Of a stretch of DNA of 22,614 nucleotides, positions 1 to 7,313 are shown piece by piece (position 1 is the stretch's first letter; every line of letters starts with the position of its first letter). Under the pieces are notes generated by a model. That model ran no database searches. It saw only the letters and a program-made list of their open reading frames with translations, and was not told the DNA's origin. A program made the position numbers and the translations under genes. The stretch is from JBDSEG01 sp039920165. Its GTDB lineage: Bacteria; Pseudomonadota; Gammaproteobacteria; Burkholderiales; Burkholderiaceae_C. The stretch spans positions 1 through 22,614 of the forward strand of contig JBDSEG010000054.1 of assembly GCA_039920165.1 (NCBI GenBank), given 5' to 3'.

Positions 1-929
1 GCTTCGACGCCCGCATCGACGCCGGCGAGTTCATCGAGGCGAAGGACTGGATGCCGGAGAACTACCGCAAGACGCTGGTGCGCCAGATCAGCCAGCATGC
101 GCATTCCGAGATCGTCGGCATGCTGCCCGAGGGGCAGTGGATCACCCGCGCGCCGACCCTGAAGCGCAAGACCATCCTGCTCGCCAAGGTGCAGGACGAA
201 GCCGGCCACGGCCTGTACCTTTACGCAGCGGCCGAGACGCTCGGCACCTCGCGTGACGACATGGTCGAGGCGCTGCACAGCGGGCGCGCCAAATACAGCG
301 CGATCTTCAACTACCCGACGCTCACCTGGGCCGACGTGGGAGCGATCGGCTGGCTGGTCGACGGCGCGGCGATCATGAACCAGGTGCCGATCTGCCGCTG
401 CTCGTACGCGCCGTATGCGCGCGCGATGGTGCGCATCTGCCGCGAGGAGAGCTTTCACCAGCGCCAGGGCTATGAGTCGCTGCTGACGCTGATGGCGCAC
501 GGCACCGATGCGCAGAAGGCGATGGTGCAGGACGCGGTCGACCGCTGGTGGTGGCCGTCGGTGATGATGTTCGGGCCGCCCGATGCCGACTCGCCGAACA
601 GCGCGCAATCGATGCGCTGGGGCATCAAGCGCATCGGCAATGACGAGCTGCGGCAGAAGTTCGTCGATGCGGCAGTCGATCAGGCCAAGGTGCTCGGCGT
701 GATCCTGCCCGACCCCGACCTGCGCTGGAACGAGACACGTGGCCATTGGGACTTCGGCGCCATCGATTGGGCCGAATTCAAGCGCGTTGTGGCGGGCGAC
801 GGGCCGTGCAACCGTGAGCGGCTGGCGGCGCGCGTCGCGGCCTGGGAAGAGGGTGGCTGGGTCCGTGAAGCGGCGATGGCGCATGCCGCCAAGGCGGCGT
901 CGCGCCGGGTCGAGGAGGCGGTCGCGTGA
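1..929 (+). CDS. paaA: Phenylacetyl-CoA epoxidase catalytic subunit PaaA (5' end outside window)
   Basis: PaaA is the di-iron oxygenase subunit of the PaaABC(D)E complex, which converts phenylacetyl-CoA to its 1,2-epoxide in the cytoplasm. The frame is open from base 3, and 16 residues precede the first in-window Met (base 51), so the real start lies upstream. Counting from that Met, two ExxH di-iron motifs are visible: E50-x-x-H53 (QDEAGH) and E133-x-x-H136 (EESFH). The visible protein, about 308 residues, is close to the family length of about 310-330, so little is missing. The stop overlaps the paaB start as GTGA, which indicates translational coupling. paaBCD follow in order on the same strand. 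The identification is firm; only the start is unseen. Confidence 0.96.
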   Translation, partial: FDARIDAGEFIEAKDWMPENYRKTLVRQISQHAHSEIVGMLPEGQWITRAPTLKRKTILLAKVQDEAGHGLYLYAAAETLGTSRDDMVEALHSGRAKYSAIFNYPTLTWADVGAIGWLVDGAAIMNQVPICRCSYAPYARAMVRICREESFHQRQGYESLLTLMAHGTDAQKAMVQDAVDRWWWPSVMMFGPPDADSPNSAQSMRWGIKRIGNDELRQKFVDAAVDQAKVLGVILPDPDLRWNETRGHWDFGAIDWAEFKRVVAGDGPCNRERLAARVAAWEEGGWVREAAMAHAAKAASRRVEEAVA

Positions 930-1222
930 ACCCGCCATCCGACGCGGGCTGGCCGCTCTGGGAAGTCTTCGTTCGCAGTAAGGCCGGGCTCGATCACAAG
1001 CATTGCGGCAGCCTGCACGCGGCCGATGCGCAACTCGCGATCCAGCTCGCGCGCGACGTGTATACGAGGCGCCAGGAAGGCGTGAGCGTGTGGGTCGTGC
1101 GCTCGGACCAGATCGTCGCTAGCGACCCGGCCGACAAGGCGATGAATTTTGATCCGATGCAGGACAAGGTCTATCGGCATCCGACCTTCTTCGTCCTGCC
1201 CGAATCGGTCGACCACATGTGA
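926..1222 (+). CDS. paaB: Phenylacetyl-CoA epoxidase subunit PaaB
   Basis: This is a small subunit (98 residues) of the phenylacetyl-CoA epoxidase, thought to bridge or stabilise the PaaAC core. The protein starts with the typical WPLWEVFVRSKAGLDHKHCG block, and the C-terminal part has the family's YRHPTFFVLP-like ending. The start is GTG at 926, overlapping the paaA stop by four bases (GTGA), and its length matches known PaaB (about 95 residues). It lies between paaA and paaC in the standard paa order, so co-transcription and coupled translation are very likely. No anomalies were seen. Confidence 0.96.
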   Translation: MNPPSDAGWPLWEVFVRSKAGLDHKHCGSLHAADAQLAIQLARDVYTRRQEGVSVWVVRSDQIVASDPADKAMNFDPMQDKVYRHPTFFVLPESVDHM

Positions 1223-1229
1223 TGCGCGC

Positions 1230-2003
1230 ATGACCGCATCGATCGCGCTCGATCGCACGCCGGCCGTGCAGTACGTGCTGCGCGCCGGCGACAGCTGCCT
1301 CGTGCTGGCCCAGCGCCTGGCCGAATGGTGCGGCCACGCGCCTGTGCTCGAAGAGGACATCGCGCTGGCCAACATGGCGCTCGACCTGCTCGGCCAGGCG
1401 CGTGCGTTGCTCACGCACACCGGCACGCTGGAAGGCCAGGGCCACGACGAGGACGCGCTCGCCTACCTGCGCGATGAGCGCGACTTTTTCAACGTCACGC
1501 TGGTCGAGTTGCCGCGCGGCGATTTCGCCTTCACGGTGCTGCGCAACGCGATGGCCTCGAGCTGGCTCAAGCTGCTCTGGGAACGGCTCGAAAGCTCGGC
1601 CGACGCCGAGCTCGCCGGCATTGCCGGGAAGGCCGTGAAGGAGGCGCGCTACCACCAGCGCCACGCCGCCGACTGGGTGGTCCGGCTGGCCGACGGCAAC
1701 GCCGAATCGCGCCGTCGCATCGACGCGGCACTGCCCACGCTGTGGCGCCACGTGCCCGAGCTGTTCGCGACCGACGCGATCGATAGCGCCGCCGCGGCCA
1801 GCGGCCTTGGCCCGAAATGGAGTGAACTGCGCGCGCCCTGGCAGGCCGAGATGGCGCAGATCTTTGAAGCGGCGACGCTAGCCGTTCCGGCCGACGGCGT
1901 GTATGTCGGCACTGGACGCGATGGCCGCCACAGCGAGCACATGGGCCGCCTGCTCGCCGAGATGCAGCATCTGCAGCGCAGCTTTCCCGGCGGCGTGTGG
2001 TGA
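1230..2003 (+). CDS. paaC: Phenylacetyl-CoA epoxidase structural subunit PaaC
   Basis: PaaC is the ferritin-like partner of PaaA in the phenylacetyl-CoA epoxidase; in characterised enzymes it has a structural role. The frame is open from 1149, but ATG 1230 is chosen: it gives 257 residues (E. coli PaaC has about 248), begins 7 bp after the paaB stop, and the extra upstream residues look like paaB read out of frame. Recognisable blocks are LAEWCGHAPVLEEDIALANM near residue 30-50 and KEARYHQRHAADWVVRLADG near residue 135-155. A strong Shine-Dalgarno is not obvious, which fits coupling to paaB. The stop overlaps the paaD start by four bases. Confidence 0.95.
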   Translation: MTASIALDRTPAVQYVLRAGDSCLVLAQRLAEWCGHAPVLEEDIALANMALDLLGQARALLTHTGTLEGQGHDEDALAYLRDERDFFNVTLVELPRGDFAFTVLRNAMASSWLKLLWERLESSADAELAGIAGKAVKEARYHQRHAADWVVRLADGNAESRRRIDAALPTLWRHVPELFATDAIDSAAAASGLGPKWSELRAPWQAEMAQIFEAATLAVPADGVYVGTGRDGRHSEHMGRLLAEMQHLQRSFPGGVW

Positions 2004-2527
2004 ACGCGTCGACGCCACGCATCGAGCGCGCGTGGCAGGTGCTCGGCGCGGTGCTCGACCCCGAGGTGCCGGCGCTGTCGATCTGCGATCTCGGCATCGT
2101 GCGCGATGTCCGTGACGCGAGCGGTGACGCGGGCGATGCACTTGTCGTGGTGCTGACGCCGACCTACTCCGGCTGCCCGGCGACCGAGGTCATCGAATGC
2201 TCGGTGATCGATGCGATCGAGGCGGCCGGGCTCGGGCCCGTGGCGGTTGCGTGGCAGCGCGCGCCGGCCTGGACCACCGACTGGATCGGTGATGAAGGCC
2301 GGCGCAAGCTGCGCGAGTACGGCATCGCGCCGCCCGGCCCGCGCGACCTTGCGGCAGATTCCGCGCAGCCGATCCGCATCGTCGGCCGGCGTGCCGATGC
2401 GGTCGCCTGCCCCCATTGCGGCGCGGCGCAGACCGAACGGCTGTCGGCGTTCGGCTCGACCGCGTGCAAGGCGCTGTACCGCTGCCTGGCCTGCCGCGAG
2501 CCGTTCGAATATTTCAAGCCGATCTGA
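2000..2527 (+). CDS. paaD: Phenylacetate pathway Fe-S/maturation protein PaaD
   Basis: PaaD (175 residues) is needed for a functional phenylacetyl-CoA epoxidase and is thought to help assemble a metal centre. The N-terminal part is a MIP18/DUF59-type domain (DPEVPALSICDLGIV, then a TYSGCP motif with Cys near 59). The C-terminus carries a probable zinc or metal-binding site: C137-x2-C140, C156, and C162-x2-C165. The start is ambiguous between GTG 1997 and GTG 2000. I prefer 2000 because it makes the same GTGA stop/start overlap seen at paaA-paaB. No paaE reductase gene follows; after the stop comes a 211-bp gap with two inverted repeats and then a convergent gene. Confidence 0.93.
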   Translation: MNASTPRIERAWQVLGAVLDPEVPALSICDLGIVRDVRDASGDAGDALVVVLTPTYSGCPATEVIECSVIDAIEAAGLGPVAVAWQRAPAWTTDWIGDEGRRKLREYGIAPPGPRDLAADSAQPIRIVGRRADAVACPHCGAAQTERLSAFGSTACKALYRCLACREPFEYFKPI

Positions 2528-2615
2528 GCGCGCGACCGTCGATTGCGGCGCCTGCGGTGAGCGCGGTGCGTCCGGCGTCGGGCTCCGGCCTGCACCGTCC
2601 ATGTCGGCCCGAAGC

Positions 2616-2666
2616 GGCGCCCTGACGGGCGAGCGCTTGGCGGGGGCCTGATCCGTTCAGGGCGCC
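2616..2666 (+). terminator. Long-loop inverted repeat after paaD, possible terminator
   Basis: Two perfect 10-base arms (GGCGCCCTGA at 2616-2625 and TCAGGGCGCC at 2657-2666) are separated by 31 bases, about 90 bp after the paaD stop. There is no T-run behind the right arm, so this is a weak terminator candidate; it could equally be a chance GC-rich repeat. Confidence 0.3.
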
Positions 2667-2703
2667 CCACGCCGTCACGACGCACCGCGCTCGCCGCAGG
2701 CGC

Positions 2704-2731
2704 CGCCCACCTGGCGCAGGCCAGGTGGGCG
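2704..2731. terminator. GC-rich hairpin between converging paaD and CsgG-like gene
   Basis: A perfect 11-bp stem (2704-2714 pairing with 2721-2731) closes a 6-base loop, immediately after the stop codon of the minus-strand CsgG-like gene (stop at 2739). No T-tract is seen on either side. Its place at the junction of two convergent genes makes a bidirectional transcription end point likely. Confidence 0.5.
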
Positions 2732-2738
2732 CCTTCGG

Positions 2739-3677
2739 CTACTGCTTCTTCACCGGAATCGGCTTGGCGGCCGGACGCGCGCCGGTCGCGGCATCGACCT
2801 CCTTCGACGCCGCCGTCGAGCCGCCCTGGACGCCGAGCGTGCCGCCAGTGCCGAGGCCGCCCTTGACGGTCTGCGCCTTGTAGTTGCGCACCGCGCGTAC
2901 CAGCTGGTTGTAGCTGTCGGAGAAGGAGGCGATGATGATCTTGCCTTCGGGCGTGTTGCTGTAGCCGCCTGCTGCCGCGCCGCCGGCCCAGCCGAAGGTG
3001 CTTCCGAAGACATTGAAGTCGGTATTTTTCGCGCTGCCCTCGGCGGCGGCGAGTTGCACGCCGCTGCGGTTGTCGATCATCGTCAGCGTGGTCGAGGCCT
3101 CGTTGGTCTTCAGGCTGCCGGCCACCGCCCCCAGCACGCCCAGGCTGCGCGACAGGCCGGCGAGGCCGCCGCCCATGCCGCCGGTGTTCTGGCTGAAGGT
3201 GATTTCCGGGTTCATGGTGTAGTCGGCCGCCACCATCTGGCCGGCGCCGAAATTGCTGCCGCCGCGCATCTCGCCCGAGCGCTCGAGGTTGCGTTCCATA
3301 TTCATGTTGCGCATCGCCGCGCCGCGTTCGACGACGACGAAGCAGTTGCTCTGCTGGATCATCATGCGCAGTACCGGCACGGTCGAGCCGAGCTTGTAGT
3401 TGCGCAGCGTGTGGTACCAGGCCGCGTTCTGGTCCTCGACCACGCCGATGGTGCCGAGCGACGCGTCGCAGCGCTCGAGCGTGCTGTTCGCGTTCTCGGC
3501 GGTTGCGCCGCCGGCCGCTCCGCGCACCTCGGTCTTGCCGCCACCGCCGGCCACCGGCTGGCCCGGCATCGTGGCCACACAACCCGCCGCCATTGCCAGC
3601 GCCGCGCCGGCCGTCGCCGTGCGCACGCACCACCGGACCGTTCCTGGTACTGCGAAATTCAGACGTTCGTCGCTCAT
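2739..3677 (-). CDS. CsgG/HfaB-like probable outer-membrane lipoprotein
   Basis: The protein has 312 residues. The N-terminus has a hydrophobic stretch ending in a lipobox-like AMAAGC with Cys33, so it is probably a lipoprotein. The middle (about residues 70-190) resembles the CsgG fold: an early IGVVEDQ strand, then a helix leading to SNCFVVVERG and later a VAADYTMNPEITFS block. After about residue 260 comes a Gly/Ala-rich region and a basic tail (KPIPVKKQ). CsgG relatives export curli subunits, but many lone relatives have no known role. No csgA, csgB or csgE-like gene is nearby, so curli export is not supported. A GGGGG ribosome site lies about 8 bases before ATG 3677. The upstream region has an 11-bp-spaced direct repeat. 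Confidence 0.72.
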   Translation of the reverse strand: MSDERLNFAVPGTVRWCVRTATAGAALAMAAGCVATMPGQPVAGGGGKTEVRGAAGGATAENANSTLERCDASLGTIGVVEDQNAAWYHTLRNYKLGSTVPVLRMMIQQSNCFVVVERGAAMRNMNMERNLERSGEMRGGSNFGAGQMVAADYTMNPEITFSQNTGGMGGGLAGLSRSLGVLGAVAGSLKTNEASTTLTMIDNRSGVQLAAAEGSAKNTDFNVFGSTFGWAGGAAAGGYSNTPEGKIIIASFSDSYNQLVRAVRNYKAQTVKGGLGTGGTLGVQGGSTAASKEVDAATGARPAAKPIPVKKQ

Positions 3678-3745
3678 GATTTGCCCCCGCCAGGTTGCTG
3701 CCGGACCACGCCCGTGGGCCGGCTGAGATCAATTTAGGCGGCAGT

Positions 3746-3764
3746 GCGTTACTGAAGCGTTACT
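3746..3764 (-). repeat. Tandem 8-mer with 11-bp period upstream of CsgG-like gene
   Basis: GCGTTACT occurs at 3746-3753 and again at 3757-3764 (AGTAACGC twice on the minus strand), one helical turn apart. It lies 70-90 bp upstream of the CsgG-like start and just before a TAAATT (3736-3731, minus) that could serve as a -10. Spacing of this kind is typical of sites for OmpR/PhoB-type dimers, but no binding protein can be named. Confidence 0.4.
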
Positions 3765-3787
3765 CGATCGACAAGTCTGAGGATGAA

Positions 3788-3803
3788 CCGCCGTCGACGG
3801 CGG
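3788..3803 (-). terminator. 16-bp perfect palindrome after the amidase gene
   Basis: The bases from 3788 to 3803 are a perfect palindrome centred on GTCGAC. As RNA this is a 6-bp GC stem with a TCGA loop, 26 bp past the amidase stop. No T-run follows. It is a possible terminator for the amidase transcript or an operator site. Confidence 0.35.
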
Positions 3804-3829
3804 GTGCCGGGTCGCGCCGGGGGGCGCTC

Positions 3830-5185
3830 TCACGCGGCCGGCACGACGAGCGCCGCTTCCACGGCCAGCGCAACCGCAGCGAGCCGCGCATCGTCGCCGT
3901 GCACCGACGCGAGCATCAGCCCGACCGGTAGCTCGCCCGGCGGGTGGCAGGGCAAGCTCCAGGCGCAGCCGTCGAGAAAGTTGATGAGGAAGGTGTTGCG
4001 CAGCAAGAGGCCGTTGGTGCGGAAGAAGGCCTCGTCGGTCGCGATCACCGTCGCGATTTCGGGCGCCACGATCGGCACCGTCGGGCAGATCAGGGCGTCG
4101 TAGCCGGCGAGTTCACCTGCCATGCGGGCGATCCAGTCGCGCCGTTGGTCGAGCAGGGCGAGGTAGTCGGCCGCGCTCGCCGAAGCGCCGGCGTCCAGGC
4201 GGCGTGCGACGCGCGGGTCGTAGCGCTCGCGACCGACTGCCAGGCGCTCGCGGTGCACCGCATATGCCTCGATCGGCGACAGGCCGCCCGGCGCGTTGAG
4301 GCGGGTCACCTCGGCCAGGCCCGCCAGCGCGACGTCCTCGATCCGCGCCCCGGCGGCCGAGAGCCGGCTCAGCGTGCGCTGGTAGGCCTGCGCCACCGCG
4401 GGCTCGAGGGCATCGAGCACCACCGTCTGCGCGGCGGCGAAGCGCATCCCGCGCAGCGGGCGGCGTGCGATGGCGAGCGGGCGGTCGGCGATGGCGGCAT
4501 CGAGCCGCAGGGCGTCTTCCACGCAACGCGTGATCGCGCCGACGGTGTCGAGGCTGCGCGCGAGCGGGAATGCGCCGGCCAGCGGCACCCGGTGCTGCGA
4601 GCCCTTGTAGCCGACCAGCCCACACAGCGCGGCCGGGATGCGCAGCGAACCGCCGGTGTCGGACCCCAGGCCGGCGACGGCCAGCCCGAGCCCGACCGAC
4701 ACCGCCGCACCCGACGACGAGCCGCCGGGGATGCGCGCGATCCGCGCATCCGCCGGGTTGCGCGGCGTGCCCAGGTGCGGGTTGGCACCGACCCCCGAGA
4801 ACGCGAACTCGCTCATGTTCGTCTTGCCGGTGATCGCGGCGCCGTGTCGGCGTAGCCGCGCGACGGCCGGGGCGTCGGCCGCGGCCGCAGGGGCGTCGCG
4901 CAGCAGCACCGAGCCGGCCTCGGTCGGCTCGCCGGCGACGTCGAACAGATCCTTCACCGTCACCGGCAAGCCGGCCAGCGCCGGCAACTCGGCGCCGGCC
5001 GTGACGAGCGCATCGGCGTGGCGCGCGGCTGCCAGCGCGGCCTGCGCATAGCGGTGCGTGAAGACATTCGCGGCGGACGGTTCGTCGGCGCGTTGCAATG
5101 CAGACTCGATGCCGGCTTGGTAGCTCGTTGCGCCGAGGGCGACGGCGCGGTGGCGGGATGCGATGCTGTCGGTGCGTTCGTTCAT
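3830..5185 (-). CDS. Amidase-signature family hydrolase
   Basis: This is a 451-residue amidase-signature (AS) enzyme, which hydrolyses a C-N amide bond by a Ser-cisSer-Lys triad. The expected residues are visible: Lys78 (in LPVTVKDLFD), cis-Ser156 (in IPGGSSSGAA) and nucleophile Ser180 (in GSDTGGSLRIPAALCG). ATG 5185 is preferred over the more upstream 5254 because family similarity begins here and the upstream residues are low-complexity. Substrate is not predictable; AS enzymes range from GatA and allophanate hydrolase to general acylamide hydrolases. No gatB or gatC neighbour is present, so a GatA role is unlikely. It is transcribed away from the dehydrogenase at 5281, sharing a 95-bp divergent intergenic region. 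Confidence 0.9.
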   Translation of the reverse strand: MNERTDSIASRHRAVALGATSYQAGIESALQRADEPSAANVFTHRYAQAALAAARHADALVTAGAELPALAGLPVTVKDLFDVAGEPTEAGSVLLRDAPAAAADAPAVARLRRHGAAITGKTNMSEFAFSGVGANPHLGTPRNPADARIARIPGGSSSGAAVSVGLGLAVAGLGSDTGGSLRIPAALCGLVGYKGSQHRVPLAGAFPLARSLDTVGAITRCVEDALRLDAAIADRPLAIARRPLRGMRFAAAQTVVLDALEPAVAQAYQRTLSRLSAAGARIEDVALAGLAEVTRLNAPGGLSPIEAYAVHRERLAVGRERYDPRVARRLDAGASASAADYLALLDQRRDWIARMAGELAGYDALICPTVPIVAPEIATVIATDEAFFRTNGLLLRNTFLINFLDGCAWSLPCHPPGELPVGLMLASVHGDDARLAAVALAVEAALVVPAA

Positions 5186-5280
5186 CGGCTGGATTCTGGC
5201 GCAGGCGCCGGGTCGGACCGAAGGCCGAACTAACATCCGCGCATCGCTGAACACATCAGCATCTCCCGAGGATTCGCACC

Positions 5281-6390
5281 ATGTCCCAGCCCTTTCGGAT
5301 CGCCGTCATCGCGGGCGACGGTATCGGCAAGGAAGTCATGCCCGAGGGCGTTCGCGTTCTCGAAGCGGCGGCGCGGCGCTTCGGCATCGAGCTCGCGTTC
5401 ACGCACATCGAATGGGCGAGCTGCGACTACTACCTGCAGCACGGCCAGATGATGCCGGACGACTGGAAGGCGCAGCTCTCGGGCATGGACGCGATCTATT
5501 TCGGCGCCGCCGGCTGGCCGGCGACCGTGCCCGATCACGTCTCGCTGTGGGGCTCGCTGATCAAATTCCGGCGCGACTTCGACCAGTACGTCAACCTGCG
5601 CCCGGTGCGCCTGTTCGAAGGCGTGCCGTGCCCGTTGGTCGATGCCAAGGGCCGGCCTCGCAAGCCCGGCGATATCGATTTCTACATCGTGCGCGAGAAC
5701 ACCGAGGGCGAGTACAGCGCGGTCGGCGGGCGCATGTTCGAAGGCACCGAGCGCGAGTTCGTGGTCCAGCAATCGGTCTTCACGCGTGTGGGCACCGAGC
5801 GGGTCATGAAATATGCGTTCGAGCTGGCGCACTCGCGCGCGCGCAAGCGCATCACGGTGGCGACCAAGTCGAACGGCATCTCGATCAGCATGCCGTGGTG
5901 GGACGAACGGGCCGACGAGATGGCGGCACGCTATCCGACCGTGACGATGGACAAGCAGCACATCGATATTTTGTGCGCGCGCTTCGTGCTGTCGCCCGAT
6001 CGCTTCGACGTGGTCGTCGCGACCAACCTGTTCGGCGACATCCTGTCGGACCTCGGCCCGGCCTGCACCGGCACCATCGGCCTCGCACCCTCGGCCAACC
6101 TGAACCCGGACCGCCGCTTCCCGTCGCTGTTCGAGCCAGTGCATGGCTCGGCGCCGGACATCTACGGCCAGGGCATTGCCAACCCGATCGCCATGATCTG
6201 GTCGGGCGCGATGATGCTCGACTTCATCGGCGCTCGTGACGCCGTGCTGCAGCCGCGCTGTCGCGCCGCGCACGATGCGATCGTTGCTGCGATCGAGCAG
6301 GTACTGTGCGAAGGCCCACACAGCGCCGACCTGGGCGGGACCGCGACGACGGTCGAGCTTGGCGCAGCGATCGCCTCGCGCATCGGCTGA
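5281..6390 (+). CDS. Tartrate dehydrogenase / D-malate dehydrogenase (decarboxylating) family
   Basis: This 369-residue enzyme belongs to the beta-decarboxylating dehydrogenase family (isocitrate/isopropylmalate dehydrogenase relatives), in the TtuC/DmlA branch. It would oxidise tartrate or D-malate with NAD(P)+ and divalent metal in the cytoplasm. Signature segments include IAVIAGDGIGKEV (residues 7-19), the substrate loop FYIVRENTEGEYS, VATKSNGI with the catalytic Lys, NLFGDILSDLG with metal-binding Asp, and FEPVHGSAPDIYG. A GAGG ribosome site lies about 9 bases before ATG 5281. Its stop directly abuts the stop of the convergent YCII gene (TGA|TCA). Leucine synthesis (LeuB) is less likely because no leuCD is present and the sequence is closer to tartrate dehydrogenases. 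Confidence 0.88.
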   Translation: MSQPFRIAVIAGDGIGKEVMPEGVRVLEAAARRFGIELAFTHIEWASCDYYLQHGQMMPDDWKAQLSGMDAIYFGAAGWPATVPDHVSLWGSLIKFRRDFDQYVNLRPVRLFEGVPCPLVDAKGRPRKPGDIDFYIVRENTEGEYSAVGGRMFEGTEREFVVQQSVFTRVGTERVMKYAFELAHSRARKRITVATKSNGISISMPWWDERADEMAARYPTVTMDKQHIDILCARFVLSPDRFDVVVATNLFGDILSDLGPACTGTIGLAPSANLNPDRRFPSLFEPVHGSAPDIYGQGIANPIAMIWSGAMMLDFIGARDAVLQPRCRAAHDAIVAAIEQVLCEGPHSADLGGTATTVELGAAIASRIG

Positions 6391-6735
6391 TCAGGCCGGC
6401 GCGGCCACGTCGAGCGTGCGCACCGGGCGCACCTCGATGCTGCCGTGGCGCGCCGGCGGGATGCCGGCGGCGATATCGATGGCTTCGTTCAGGTCGACCG
6501 CGTCGATGAGATAAAAGCCCGCGAGCTGCTCCTTGGTCTCGGCGAACGGGCCGTCGGTCAGCATGACCTGGCCGTTGCGAACCCGCACCGTGGTCGCCGT
6601 GTGGACGGCGTGCAGGGGCTCGGCCGCGAGCAGTTGCTGGCGCTGCGCGACCTGACGCGCATACGCATCGCAGCTGACGTCCGAGCAGGCGTTCCAGTGC
6701 TCGGCGTCGAGATAGACGAGGCAAAGATATTTCAT
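6391..6735 (-). CDS. YCII-related DGPF-domain protein
   Basis: This 114-residue protein carries the DGPF hallmark (LTDGPFAETKEQLAGFYLI, about residues 59-77) and the IEVRPV ending typical of the YCII/PF03795 family. Its biochemical role is unknown; such proteins are the conserved genomic partners of ECF42 sigma factors, and one is encoded just upstream. It follows the VOC gene after 33 bp on the same strand, so the two are probably co-transcribed from the candidate ECF42 promoter at 7275-7302. The ribosome site is weak. The stop abuts the convergent dehydrogenase stop with no gap. Confidence 0.9.
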   Translation of the reverse strand: MKYLCLVYLDAEHWNACSDVSCDAYARQVAQRQQLLAAEPLHAVHTATTVRVRNGQVMLTDGPFAETKEQLAGFYLIDAVDLNEAIDIAAGIPPARHGSIEVRPVRTLDVAAPA

Positions 6736-6768
6736 GGTCGTTGGCGCCTGCGATCGGGTTGGGGTCGG

Positions 6769-7206
6769 TCAGTGTCCGGCGCCGGGCTGCTGGATCGACT
6801 CGCCGTTGATGCCCCACGGCGTGCCGAAGCGGTCGACCAGCATGCCGAAGGTCTTGGCCCAGAAGGTCGGGCCGAGCGGCATCGTCACCTTGCCGCCTTC
6901 CGACAGCGCCGCGAAGACCCGCTCGGCGTCGGCCACGGTGTCGTAGGTGAGCGCGATCATCACGCCCTGCATGCCGGCATAGCGTTCGTCTGACATGCTG
7001 TCGCCGGCGTACAGAGAGCCGCCGTCGGGCAGCGCCAGGTAGGCGTGCATGACCCGGTCCAGCTGCGCCTCGGGCGTCTGCGCCGCGTACGGCGTCTGGC
7101 GGTTCGTGATGACCGCCTCCAGCTTGCCGCCGAGGGCGCGCTCGTAGAAGCGCATCGCGTCGGCGCAGTTGCCGTCGAAGGACAGGTACGGAATCGGGTG
7201 CGGCAT
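6769..7206 (-). CDS. PhnB-like VOC (glyoxalase/dioxygenase fold) protein
   Basis: This 145-residue protein has the PhnB-like vicinal-oxygen-chelate fold: an N-terminal IPYLSFDGNCADAMRFYERA block (residues 5-24), a middle AYLALPDGGSLYAGD, and a C-terminal WAKTFGMLVDRFGTPWGING. Relatives are often named 3-demethylubiquinone methyltransferase-like or glyoxalase-like, but the real activity of this branch is unknown. An AAGGAG ribosome site lies 9 bases before ATG 7206. The leader, about 60-70 bases, begins at the candidate ECF42 promoter. It is the first gene of the probable VOC-YCII operon downstream of the sigma gene, so a stress-response role controlled by that sigma factor is the likely setting. 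Confidence 0.88.
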   Translation of the reverse strand: MPHPIPYLSFDGNCADAMRFYERALGGKLEAVITNRQTPYAAQTPEAQLDRVMHAYLALPDGGSLYAGDSMSDERYAGMQGVMIALTYDTVADAERVFAALSEGGKVTMPLGPTFWAKTFGMLVDRFGTPWGINGESIQQPGAGH

Positions 7207-7274
7207 GGTGTCGGCTCCTTGACAAGGTTCGAGGGGAAAGGAATCGAGAGCGAGCGTTCGGCCTGCTCATTCCT

Positions 7275-7302
7275 TGTCGAACGGCACAGGCCGCTTTCGA
7301 CA
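7275..7302 (-). promoter_or_regulatory. Candidate ECF42-dependent promoter for the VOC-YCII operon
   Basis: On the minus strand TGTCGA (7302-7297) is followed by exactly 17 bases and then CGACA (7279-7275). The reported ECF42 consensus, recalled from published work on Streptomyces venezuelae, is TGTCGA at -35 and a CGA-type -10. The element is an inverted repeat (TGTCGAA/TTCGACA), so the plus strand reads the same motif with the same spacing. It lies between the sigma gene stop (7314) and the VOC start (7206). Confidence 0.7.
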
Positions 7303-7313
7303 GGCGGGACGGG

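Noticed and set aside
3054..3737. Long plus-strand frames opposite the CsgG-like gene, and similar long antisense frames at 13340-14104, 14080-15414, 15424-16500, 17141-18154 and 18016-19356
   Set aside because: They lie antisense to clearly identified genes, have His/Arg/Ala-biased composition typical of GC-rich shadows, and show no domain similarity.
3768..3773. TGTCGA (minus strand) upstream of the CsgG-like gene as a second ECF42 -35 box
   Set aside because: No CGA-type -10 is present 16-18 bases downstream; the 17-base spacer is followed by AACGC.
6388..6393. TGATCA palindrome at the junction of dehydrogenase and YCII genes
   Set aside because: It is simply two convergent TGA stop codons abutting; there is no need for a further function.
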